DNA of 28,552 bases from JABJJH01 sp047631095 (lineage in GTDB: Bacteria; Pseudomonadota; Alphaproteobacteria; UBA8366; GCA-2717185). Where the stretch lies: NCBI GenBank assembly GCA_047631095.1, contig JBLHZD010000016.1:1-28552 (forward strand), in the 5' to 3' direction. This document shows, piece by piece, positions 7,422 through 14,429 of the stretch (position 1 is the stretch's first letter; every line of letters begins with the position of its first letter). The notes beneath the pieces were generated by a model. That model was not told where the DNA came from and searched no databases. It was given only the letters and a program-made list of their open reading frames with translations. The translations under genes and the position numbers were made by a program.

Positions 7422-7824
7422 AGGATCGAATAAAGCGCCGGGCTTCGCCAAGCACCCGAATTACGAACTCACCCAAGCGCCCGCCGGAAAGCGCATTAGC
7501 GTCACGTTCAACGACGCCGTCATCGCCGATAGCGAGCGCGTGCTGGTGTTGAACGAAATGGGGCACGGTCCTGTGTATTATTTTCCGCGCGAGGATGTGG
7601 CGATGGACCGCCTCACCGCGACCGACAATGACAGTTTTTGCGGGTTCAAGGGCCCAGCCTCTTACTGGTCCATCAACGTAGGCGACCGCATGGCCGAAAA
7701 CGCCGTCTGGAGCTACGAGACGCCCTTCGATGAGTTCACGAATTTCACCGACTATCTGGCGTTTTACTGGGAGCGCGTCGATACATGGCGCGAAGACGGC
7801 GTCACCGTCACGGCGCCCAGCTAA
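7414..7824 (+). CDS. DUF427 domain-containing protein
   Basis: A 136-residue soluble protein with one DUF427 domain. The visible motifs are 'VVxF-N/D' near the N-terminus (SVTFNDAVIADSERVLVLNE), 'PVYYFPREDVAMDRL' (about 51-65), 'CGFKGPASYWSI' (about 75-86) and 'AVWSYETP' (about 95-102), ending in a 'YLAFYWERVDTW' strand. The family folds as a small beta-barrel and its biochemical role is not established. Its start overlaps the end of bioD by 8 bp, with AAAGGA about 8 bp upstream inside bioD, so it is translated as the last gene of the + strand run. It converges on the MFS gene with only 6 bp between the stop codons. Confidence 0.9.
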   Translation: MPEGSNKAPGFAKHPNYELTQAPAGKRISVTFNDAVIADSERVLVLNEMGHGPVYYFPREDVAMDRLTATDNDSFCGFKGPASYWSINVGDRMAENAVWSYETPFDEFTNFTDYLAFYWERVDTWREDGVTVTAPS

Positions 7825-7830
7825 TCCACC

Positions 7831-9333
7831 TTACGATCCTGAACGGGGCGCGATGGGCCGGAACGCAATGACCAGCGGCACACTTATCGCCGCCGTGAAG
7901 GCGAACAGGTAAAAGGCGTTGATGTATCCGACCATGGACGCCTGGCGCATGATTTCGTCACTCAACGCCAAAAGGCCATTCAACGTCGCCGATGTCCACT
8001 CGCCGCTCAGATGCGGCGTCGATAACAAATCATTAAACGGCGTTATCCAATCCCGAAGACCGTGATAGCTCTGCGCGGCGCTGCGGGTGACGATGACGAA
8101 CGACACGGAAATAAACAACACGCTGCCAAAATGGCGCATCACATTAAAGAGCGCCGAGCCATCCACCATCAAACGCGGGTGTAGTGTGGAAAACGCCAGC
8201 ACCGACATGGGCGTATAGGCGAGGCCAAACCCGAATCCATGCAAAACATTCGTCCAGAACACATCAAAACTGGCGACATTCACATCAAACTGCGCCATCG
8301 CGGCGCCCGCCACCGCCTGACACGCCAATCCGACCACCAGACAGGCCCGCGCGCTATATCGGGTGAACTGAACGACGATAAAAAAACTTAACCAGTTTCC
8401 AATGCCGCGCGCGGTCAACAATTGCCCGATGATCGCTTCAGGATAACCGCCAACGTCTTTCAACAGCGGCGGAAACAGGACAATGGGCGTATAGCTCAAC
8501 ATCCCCATGGTCAGGGACAGGATCAGGCCAACATTAAAATTTCGGTCGCGAAACAACGCCTTGTCAAACAGCGGATTGTCGGCGGTCAAGGTATGCACGA
8601 CATAGATATACAGGCCCAGAACCGCCGCGACCGCCTCCAGAATAATCTCCGGCGACTCAAACCAGTCCAGCCGTTGCCCGCGATTGAGGAGCAACGTCAC
8701 CGCCCCGATTGCGCAAGCCAGTGCGATATAACCAGGCAAATCAATCGCCCGCGCGCTATCGCGCTCCCGGTCGCTGAGCGCATACCATCCGCCCAACATG
8801 GCGAGGATTCCAAATGGCGCCATGGCGAAAAACGCCCAGCGCCAATTGATCGCCTCGGCGACATACCCACCCAACACCGGCCCCAGAACTGGACCAAACA
8901 CGCCGCCAATACCCCACATCATCAAAACCAGGGCATGCATATGCTTGGGGAAACTGGCCATCAACATGCCCTGGCCAAGCGGCATCAACGGCGCCCCGAA
9001 CACGCCTTGCAAAATGCGGAAGAACACCAGCATTTCCAGCGACGTGGCCAGACCGCAGAGAACTGTCATGAGTGTGAAGAACCCGACCGAACCCACCAGC
9101 AAGTTTCGCCACCCCAGCCGTGTGGCGAGCCAGCCGGTCAACGGCGTCGCAATCGCGGTCGCCACCAAATTGAAGGTGATCGTCCAGGCGATCTGATCCT
9201 GTGTCGCCGACAACGCCCCTTTTAACTGCGGCATCAGGACGGACGTCACCGTCACCGTCATGCCAAACAACATTGTCGCCAATTGGACAGTGGCGACCAG
9301 CAAAAGCCGCCGGAAGGTCAGGTACTTGAGCAT
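7831..9333 (-). CDS. DHA2-family MFS drug/proton antiporter (EmrB/QacA type)
   Basis: A 500-residue inner-membrane transporter with about 14 hydrophobic segments, the size and helix count of the DHA2 branch of the major facilitator superfamily. MFS motif A is seen as GWLATRLGWRNLL (67-79), motif B as FRILQGVFGAP (105-115) and antiporter motif C as 'GIGGVFGPVLGPVLGGY' (141-157). The family exports hydrophobic toxicants in exchange for protons. In E. coli EmrB works with an EmrA membrane-fusion protein and an outer-membrane channel; neither is encoded beside this gene, so it may work alone or with distant partners. The ATG has no strong ribosome site. It is 69 bp downstream of the MetE-like gene and could share its transcript. 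Confidence 0.92.
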   Translation of the reverse strand: MLKYLTFRRLLLVATVQLATMLFGMTVTVTSVLMPQLKGALSATQDQIAWTITFNLVATAIATPLTGWLATRLGWRNLLVGSVGFFTLMTVLCGLATSLEMLVFFRILQGVFGAPLMPLGQGMLMASFPKHMHALVLMMWGIGGVFGPVLGPVLGGYVAEAINWRWAFFAMAPFGILAMLGGWYALSDRERDSARAIDLPGYIALACAIGAVTLLLNRGQRLDWFESPEIILEAVAAVLGLYIYVVHTLTADNPLFDKALFRDRNFNVGLILSLTMGMLSYTPIVLFPPLLKDVGGYPEAIIGQLLTARGIGNWLSFFIVVQFTRYSARACLVVGLACQAVAGAAMAQFDVNVASFDVFWTNVLHGFGFGLAYTPMSVLAFSTLHPRLMVDGSALFNVMRHFGSVLFISVSFVIVTRSAAQSYHGLRDWITPFNDLLSTPHLSGEWTSATLNGLLALSDEIMRQASMVGYINAFYLFAFTAAISVPLVIAFRPIAPRSGS

Positions 9334-9402
9334 TCGTTACTTGGCGTCACGGGTCGGCGCGCGACAGGGCGCAGCGCGCCAACCCGATGTCGCCAGCGGA
9401 AC

Positions 9403-10434
9403 TTATGAAATTTCCGCGCGGACCATTGCGGCGCCTTTGACCATGGATTGTAATTTTCCATAGGCGATGTCGCGGGGCAGATATTTCATCCCGCAATCAG
9501 GCGCCGCGATCAGCCGGTCCGGCGAAATGTACTTCAGGGCGCCGCGAAGCCGCTCGGCGATCAGTTCCGGCGTCTCCACAGTCTGGTCGCCCAGATCAAG
9601 AACGCCAAACAGCACTGACTTGCTCGGCAACCGCTCCAGAATTACCGGATCGAGATTCGGTTGCGCGGCCTCAATCGAAATCGCGGTCGCGCTACAGGCG
9701 TCCAGCTGCGGCAGGAAAGAATAACCTTCCGGCTTGTCCTTCACCACATAGGCGTAACCAAAACACACATGCACGATGGTCGGGCCTTCGATCCCGTCCA
9801 GCGCCCGATCAATGGCGGCGACGCCAAATTCGTCAGCCTCTTCCGGATTAGCCTGCATATAAGGTTCGTCGATCTGCACCACATCGGCGCCAGCGGCCTT
9901 CATGTCTTTCAATTCAGCGTTAACGGCGTCGGCGTAGGCGTTAATCAGCGCCTGCTTGTCATTGTAATATTCGTCCAGCGCCAGCTTGGCCATGGTGAAG
10001 GCGCCGGGAATGGTAATCTTGATTTTCCGGTCTGTATGCGCCCGCATGAATTCCACATCGCGAACCTGAACGGGCCTCTTGCGACGTATCGGCCCCACAA
10101 CGCGTGGCACGGGGGTCAGCTTGCCCTGACGGTTCGCGACCATGCCGGGCTCGTCGATATCAACGCCTTCGAGCGCATTGGCGAAGCGGTTGAAATAACT
10201 CTCCCGGCGTTCCTCGCCATCGCTGAGGATATCAATTCCGGCGCGCTCCTGATCGTGCAGCGCCGTCAAGGTCGCGTCGTCCTGGGCTTCCTCCAGCAAT
10301 TCTTGGGGCACCCGCCAGGCTTTTTCCAACCGCACCCGTGGCGGCGATTCGCTCAACAGGGTTTCCTTGTCTACAAGCCAACTTGGTTGCGGATAACTGC
10401 CGACCAAGGTCGTTGGTAAAATTTTACCGAACAT
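9403..10434 (-). CDS. MetE-like cobalamin-independent methyltransferase, catalytic domain only
   Basis: A 343-residue (beta/alpha)8 protein matching only the C-terminal catalytic half of cobalamin-independent methionine synthase (MetE is about 750 residues). All four zinc ligands are visible: His222 and Cys224 (VHVCFGY), Glu255 (SIEAAQP) and Cys314 (APDCGMKYL). 'VGSYPQP' at residues 11-17 and 'DILSDGEERRESYF' are family hallmarks, as is 'VQIDEPYM' (about 180-187). The zinc activates a thiol, normally homocysteine, for methylation. The folate-binding N-terminal half is missing, so a simpler methyl donor or an accessory protein is expected, as in the short, folate-independent methionine synthases. 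A strong GGGGAG ribosome site lies 8-9 nt before the ATG. Use of another thiol, as in 2-mercaptoethanesulfonate-type relatives, cannot be excluded. Confidence 0.85.
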   Translation of the reverse strand: MFGKILPTTLVGSYPQPSWLVDKETLLSESPPRVRLEKAWRVPQELLEEAQDDATLTALHDQERAGIDILSDGEERRESYFNRFANALEGVDIDEPGMVANRQGKLTPVPRVVGPIRRKRPVQVRDVEFMRAHTDRKIKITIPGAFTMAKLALDEYYNDKQALINAYADAVNAELKDMKAAGADVVQIDEPYMQANPEEADEFGVAAIDRALDGIEGPTIVHVCFGYAYVVKDKPEGYSFLPQLDACSATAISIEAAQPNLDPVILERLPSKSVLFGVLDLGDQTVETPELIAERLRGALKYISPDRLIAAPDCGMKYLPRDIAYGKLQSMVKGAAMVRAEIS

Positions 10435-10474
10435 AGTGTTTCTCCCCGTTTAGATACGCAGCTGAGACGCGACT

Positions 10475-11317
10475 TTAATTGGAACGCAATTCGTTCAACG
10501 ACCATTTATAGTCATTTTCGATGGCGGTCACAGTGTCCAAAGCCTCCAAGAGGCCCGGTTCCGCATATTTTTTTAAATGTTCAAGGACACCGGCCTCATC
10601 GCCGCCAAAATCTACAACGAACCAGACATATAGGCTGGAGAGAGTCAGGGTATCGCCGGTGACCCACGCCCCACGCGAATTGTTGATGAAGGCGCGCGCC
10701 GCAGCGTCAAGCAATGCGGGCGTGTTTTCCACGGTGAACGCCCGGCGTTGTAGATTCGGGCATCCCAGCGCGGCGCAATTGAGGGCGTAATGCAGCCGGG
10801 GCTCGCGCCAGATCGGGCGTAAAATCCGGTGTTCGATATCGTTCAAGCTCAACGACGTTTGCGCCACCACCGTCAACGCCTTTCCCCAAGGCCCGTTGGA
10901 AAACAGACCGGGCGAAATATCGATGTCGCGAATCGATTCCACCGGATAATGGGCCAGAACCGTGCGCACGGTCAGCGCGTTATACAAATTGATCCAATAG
11001 GCCAGTTGCGACGCGCGTTGCAGCTCCGATACCCGCGTTACCGCGAGTCGATCCAGATAGGCGTCGAGCGCCGCCTTATCCGTCTGGCCCACCGCATTAT
11101 AGGCGACCCGGTTGACGCCGTCCGCGCTTGCGCTGACATAACGCCGGAGAAACCCGTCCCAGAAACGGTGGTCCACGCGCGTTTGGGAGTCTGGGTCATG
11201 CGCCTCCCATAACAACCAGGGTTCCGGTTTTGGCGCAAACAGCGATTCAAGCGACCCGAACGCGGCGAGTGGTACGATTAGCGCGGCGATAAAAAGGCGT
11301 CGAACATTTAAAAGCAT
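10475..11317 (-). CDS. DUF547 domain-containing exported protein
   Basis: With the start I chose, a 280-residue protein. The N-terminus MLLNVRRLFIAALIVPLAAFG has a basic n-region and a hydrophobic core typical of a Sec signal peptide, so the protein is probably periplasmic. The DUF547 domain follows, with 'QLAYWINLYNALTVRTVL', 'SLNDIEHRILRP' and 'HYALNCAALGCPNLQRRAF', including the conserved Cys pair of 'NCAxxGCP'. Function is unknown; the fold has been compared to cysteine-peptidase-like domains, which is only an inference. I preferred the ATG at 11317 because AAGG lies about 8 nt upstream and it places the signal peptide at the very start. In-frame ATGs at 11356 and 11383 would add 13 or 22 residues. 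It is divergent from gloB. Confidence 0.85.
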   Translation of the reverse strand: MLLNVRRLFIAALIVPLAAFGSLESLFAPKPEPWLLWEAHDPDSQTRVDHRFWDGFLRRYVSASADGVNRVAYNAVGQTDKAALDAYLDRLAVTRVSELQRASQLAYWINLYNALTVRTVLAHYPVESIRDIDISPGLFSNGPWGKALTVVAQTSLSLNDIEHRILRPIWREPRLHYALNCAALGCPNLQRRAFTVENTPALLDAAARAFINNSRGAWVTGDTLTLSSLYVWFVVDFGGDEAGVLEHLKKYAEPGLLEALDTVTAIENDYKWSLNELRSN

Positions 11318-11429
11318 ATAGGGCGCCTTTTTGGGCCTGTTTGAATCTATCTTCATCCGGCGGACTATGGCCCACAAGCGCATCTCAGGTTAAGGTAAAA
11401 ATAACGATTCATAATGAAAGCGAGACCCC

Positions 11430-12221
11430 ATGATTGTCGAACAAATTTGGACAGGCAACGCCTACCGAAACTTCAACTACCTGATCGCATGCCCAGAGAC
11501 AGGCGAAGCTTTGGCGGTGGATCCGCTGGACCACGAAAAATGTCTCGCCAAGGCGAAAGAAATGGGCTGGACGATCACCCAAATCCTGAACACGCACGAG
11601 CATGGCGACCATATCGGCGGCAATGCAGACGTGGTGGCGGCGACCGGCGCGCGGATCATCGCGCATAAAAACGCCAAGGATAAAATCCCCGACATGGCCC
11701 AAGGGCTGGATGCGGGCGATGTCATCAAGATCGGTAAATCGGTGGAGCTGGAAGCGCTGGACACTCCGGGCCACACGATGAGCCATGTCTGCCTGCTGTC
11801 GCGCACCGACCAACCCGCGCTGTTTTGCGGCGACACCCTGTTTAATGCCGGCGCCGGCAATTGCCATAATGGCGGACATCCCAACGAGCTGTACCACACA
11901 TTTTCAACCCAGCTCGGCAATCTGGCGGACAACACCCTGATCTACCCCGGCCATGACTACATCGCTGGCAATCTGGGCTTTACGCTGGACCGGGAGCCCG
12001 ACAACACGCGCGCCCAGACGTTGCTCAAGGATGTCGAAAATCAGAACGAGGATAATGCGTTGGTCTCCACCATTGGGCTGGAGAAACAGATCAACACATT
12101 TTTTCGCCTGCAGAACCCCACCGTCATTGCGCGACTGCGGGAAGCGTTCTCCGATCTGCCGGAAAACCCGGACGAAAAGACGGTATTCGTCAAACTTCGC
12201 GAGCTGCGAAACAGTTGGTAG
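11430..12221 (+). CDS. gloB: Hydroxyacylglutathione hydrolase (glyoxalase II)
   Basis: A 263-residue metallo-beta-lactamase-fold hydrolase that splits S-lactoylglutathione to lactate and glutathione, the second step of methylglyoxal detoxification in the cytosol. The binuclear metal motif T-H56-E-H58-G-D60-H61 is complete. 'LDTPGHTMSH' (about 111-120), 'LFCGDTLFNAGAGNC' (131-145) and 'YPGHDY' supply the remaining His and Asp ligands. The C-terminal segment 'VSTIGLEKQINTFFRLQNP' resembles the glyoxalase II-specific helical domain ('PSTLxxExxxNPFLR'), which separates it from general beta-lactamase-like proteins. The C-terminus is somewhat diverged. It overlaps the next gene by 7 bp, so the two are probably co-translated. 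Confidence 0.88.
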   Translation: MIVEQIWTGNAYRNFNYLIACPETGEALAVDPLDHEKCLAKAKEMGWTITQILNTHEHGDHIGGNADVVAATGARIIAHKNAKDKIPDMAQGLDAGDVIKIGKSVELEALDTPGHTMSHVCLLSRTDQPALFCGDTLFNAGAGNCHNGGHPNELYHTFSTQLGNLADNTLIYPGHDYIAGNLGFTLDREPDNTRAQTLLKDVENQNEDNALVSTIGLEKQINTFFRLQNPTVIARLREAFSDLPENPDEKTVFVKLRELRNSW

Positions 12222-13240
12222 ACACCATTCGACTGTCTCTGATGGAGGGCCACGATCTCGCAATGCGCGGGCTCGTGCGCTCCGGCATTTCATCGAAAAA
12301 CGCACGCGCCATCGCCGATGTCATGATGAGCGCAGAACGCGATGCGTGCCAGTCGCACGGCCTGTTCCGGATGCCGGGGTTTTGCTCTTGCGTCCTGAGC
12401 GGCCGCGTCGACGGCGCCGCCCTGCCTGTTATTGAAGACGTCGCCCCCGGCGCGCTGCGGGTGAACGCGCAAAAGGGCTTCGCCGCCCCGGCGATTGAAG
12501 CGGGCATGCCGCATCTGGTTAAAAAGGCGCGCACGCAGGGGATCGCGGCGATGGCGGTCACCCGCTCCTATCATTACTCCACCTTGTGGTGCGATGTGGA
12601 GCATCTGGCGGAACAAGGGCTGGTCGGCTTCGCGTTCGTAAATTCCCGCGCCTTCGTCGCCCATACCGGCGGCGTTCGCCCCACCTATGGCACCAACCCC
12701 ATGGCGTTTGGCTGGCCGCGCCCCGATGGACCGCCACTGGCCTTCGATCAGGCCTCCAGCATCGCCGCGCGGGGTGAAATTCAACTCCATCTGCGCGATG
12801 GAAAACCAATCCCCGAAGGTTGGGCGATTGGCCCGGACGGCGCGCCGACGATCGACCCGGCGGTCGGACTGCAGGGCGCGCAGCTTCCCTTTGGCGACTA
12901 TAAAGGCGCGGCGCTGGCCATGATGGTCGAACTTCTGGCGGTCGGGCTGACCGGCGGTAATTTTGGATTTGAAGCGCTACAGGAAGACGCCAGCGACGGC
13001 GGCCCATCGGAAGGCGGGCAATTCTACATCGCCATCGATCCCGCGCGACTGGCGCCCGGCGGCGTCGGCGCAGTGCTGGATCACGCAGAAACCCTGTTCG
13101 ATTTCATCGAGGAGGAAGACGGAACCCGCCTGCCCGGCGCCCGACGCTACGCGGCGCGCCAACGCACGCCGGAAGAGGGGTTCAAGATTCCGAAATCGTT
13201 GCACACAAGGATATTGGAGCTGTGCGGGGAGACGCCCTAA
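12215..13240 (+). CDS. Ldh family NAD(P)-dependent oxidoreductase (malate/L-lactate dehydrogenase type)
   Basis: A 341-residue member of the malate/L-lactate/ureidoglycolate/sulfolactate dehydrogenase family, which has a non-Rossmann NAD(P) fold and oxidises 2-hydroxy acids. Signatures are 'SHGLFRMPGF' with the conserved His48, 'YHYSTLWCDVEHLAEQGL', 'HTGGVRPTYGTNPMAFGWPR', and near the end 'PFGDYKGAALAMMVELL', which is 'hGYKGxGLaxxvElL' in the family. The TTG at 12215 includes a conserved N-terminal strand (TIRLSL); an ATG at 12242 is the alternative and would drop nine residues. No good ribosome site precedes either, and the 7-bp overlap with gloB suggests coupling. With glyoxalase II upstream producing lactate or other 2-hydroxy acids, a linked role is attractive but inferred. 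Confidence 0.87.
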   Translation: MVDTIRLSLMEGHDLAMRGLVRSGISSKNARAIADVMMSAERDACQSHGLFRMPGFCSCVLSGRVDGAALPVIEDVAPGALRVNAQKGFAAPAIEAGMPHLVKKARTQGIAAMAVTRSYHYSTLWCDVEHLAEQGLVGFAFVNSRAFVAHTGGVRPTYGTNPMAFGWPRPDGPPLAFDQASSIAARGEIQLHLRDGKPIPEGWAIGPDGAPTIDPAVGLQGAQLPFGDYKGAALAMMVELLAVGLTGGNFGFEALQEDASDGGPSEGGQFYIAIDPARLAPGGVGAVLDHAETLFDFIEEEDGTRLPGARRYAARQRTPEEGFKIPKSLHTRILELCGETP

Positions 13241-13270
13241 CAAGGAGCCAAAACGATATATTAGATAGTT

Positions 13271-13360
13271 CGTCATTCCCGCGAAGGCGGGAAACGAGAA
13301 TACGGCAGTATCGATTGTTTGGTTTTGGCGAATTAGATACCCACCTTCTCAGATATGACG
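13271..13360. repeat. REP-like element with degenerate terminal inverted repeats
   Basis: The left end CGTCATTCCCGCGAAGGCGGG (13271-13291) contains a 7-bp perfect stem (TTCCCGC/GCGGGAA) around GAAG. The right end (13339-13360), read in reverse complement, matches the left end at 16 of 22 positions. The sequence is the widespread dispersed repeat family whose spurious translation contains 'SRLRGND', and here the - strand translation indeed reads LVSRLRGNDE. It lies between two convergent 3' ends (Ldh-family and DUF2182 genes) and could end transcription on both sides. One copy only is seen in this window. Confidence 0.7.
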
Positions 13361-13396
13361 ATGATAGGCGCGTATTTCTACTATTCCGGGATCCTG

Positions 13397-14225
13397 CTAA
13401 ACGGCCTGAACCGCCAAACAGCCGCCCCAGACAATCAGAACAACACCCGACACACGGCCGAAGTGTTCGCCGAAGGGCGCCAGTTTTTCGATCAGTACGA
13501 AGACCGCGAGACCCGCGATCCAGTACAGGTTCATGACGCCACCGAAAAACAGCAGCGCCATCAGAAACCAGCAACACCCCAGACAAAACAATCCGTAGCG
13601 CAATCCCATCCGCATCGCCCCCCCCCCAACCCGGACGCCACTGCGCCATCAGGAACCCCAACGGCGAGCGGCAATGACGCAGGCACACCGCCTTTAACGG
13701 CGTCAGTTGCCATAATCCAGCGGCGATCAATATTCCCGCGCCAAGCCACGCATTGGTGGTGCTCAACATGTTGGACAATAAACCGGAACGCTCCAGCCCC
13801 CATTGCAGACCCGTCGCAACCAGACTGAACCCACCCCAGGCGATAAGATATCCAACGGCGAAAACACCGGTTGGCGCGACGGGCGTTTTTGCGGCGGCCC
13901 CCTTCGCCTTGTTTTTGGAATTGATACGCGCGAACAACAACAACATTGGCGCCGCGCTGGGCAGCATCATTGCGATCATCATCACCCACCACATGGAAAA
14001 CATCAGCGCCGCGTAACCGACGCTCCACGCCGCCCGCTGCATCGCCATATCCATGCCCGGCGTCGTCGCCGCCATATTCGACTTACCCGCTATTTGGCCT
14101 GTCATTTGGAACGCGTTCATCTCCATACCCGCGCCCAGCAACAGCCAAACCCAGGACAGGGCGATGACTATTATCAAACCCGCAATCAACACCAGACGGT
14201 CGCGTTCAATCAGCCTTTCCAGCAA
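13397..14225 (-). pseudogene. DUF2182 integral membrane protein with a frameshift at a 10-G run
   Basis: Two adjacent - strand frames together give one complete DUF2182 protein of about 275 residues, a predicted metal-binding multi-pass membrane family of unknown role. The N-terminal part (14225 down to the G run) has helices including 'WWVMMIAMMLPSAAPMLLL' and 'LIAAGLWQLTPLKAVCLRHC', 'RSPLGFLMAQWRPGW'. The frame then breaks at ten G (C10 on the + strand, 13618-13627). The next frame carries the expected continuation 'MGLRYGLFCLGCCWFLMALL' and 'GGVMNLYWIAGLAVFVL', stopping at 13397. Removing one G restores the whole family sequence (GWGGAMRMG). All conserved Cys/His/Met positions are intact, so the break is recent, a slippage site, or a sequencing error. 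The start is a TTG with GGAGAG 6 nt upstream. Confidence 0.85.
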
Positions 14226-14286
14226 TATTCACTCTCCAAGCGGCGGTTTATCCCCCAAATTGACGTAATCTTGCGAAATCTCAATA

Positions 14287-14318
14287 TTTATTCCGGATTT
14301 ATTCGGGGTTTATTCCGG
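14287..14318. repeat. Three direct repeats spaced exactly 11 bp, candidate regulator site
   Basis: TTTATTCCGG (14287-14296), TTTATTCGGG (14298-14307) and TTTATTCCGG (14309-14318) are three near-identical 10-mers at 11-bp steps, so all present on the same face of the helix. They lie in the 204-bp gap between the divergent DUF2182 (-) and MmgE/PrpD (+) genes, about 60 bp upstream of a candidate promoter for the latter. The spacing is typical of cooperative binding by an activator or repressor. Confidence 0.6.
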
Positions 14319-14357
14319 CTGTCTAATAGGAAACCCAACGATCCAGCGTCGCCCCTA

Positions 14358-14385
14358 TTGATGATTTTCCCAAACGTCGCATACT
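14358..14385 (+). promoter_or_regulatory. Candidate promoter of the MmgE/PrpD gene
   Basis: TTGATG (14358-14363), a 16-nt spacer and CATACT (14380-14385) each match the sigma-70 consensus at 4 of 6 positions. Transcription would start near 14392, giving a leader of about 38 nt. A perfect 10-bp palindrome, CTAGGCCTAG (14384-14393), covers the end of the -10 box and the start site and could be an operator. Consensus match only. Confidence 0.33.
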
Positions 14386-14429
14386 AGGCCTAGAGACAAT
14401 CCATCCGAATTGACGCCGGGAGCAGCCTG

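Noticed and set aside
8422..9225. Open + strand frame of 267 codons opposite the MFS gene
   Set aside because: The MFS frame has all family motifs and about 14 membrane segments; the opposite frame is Gln/Arg/His-rich without motifs.
9661..10419. Open + strand frame of 252 codons opposite the MetE-like gene
   Set aside because: The MetE-like frame has the complete zinc site and a strong ribosome site; the other frame is a shadow.
13182..13616. Apparent C-terminal extension of the DUF2182 frame down to 13182
   Set aside because: After the G run this frame is nonsense (Arg-rich, includes the REP 'RLRGND' translation and runs into the Ldh gene); the true continuation is in the neighbouring frame ending at 13397.
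14260..14288. TTGACG - 17 nt - AATATT as a promoter reading into the phased repeats
   Set aside because: The -35 box is good but the -10 is poor and the leader would be about 135 nt; the downstream candidate at 14358-14385 fits the MmgE/PrpD gene better. It could still serve as a second start.
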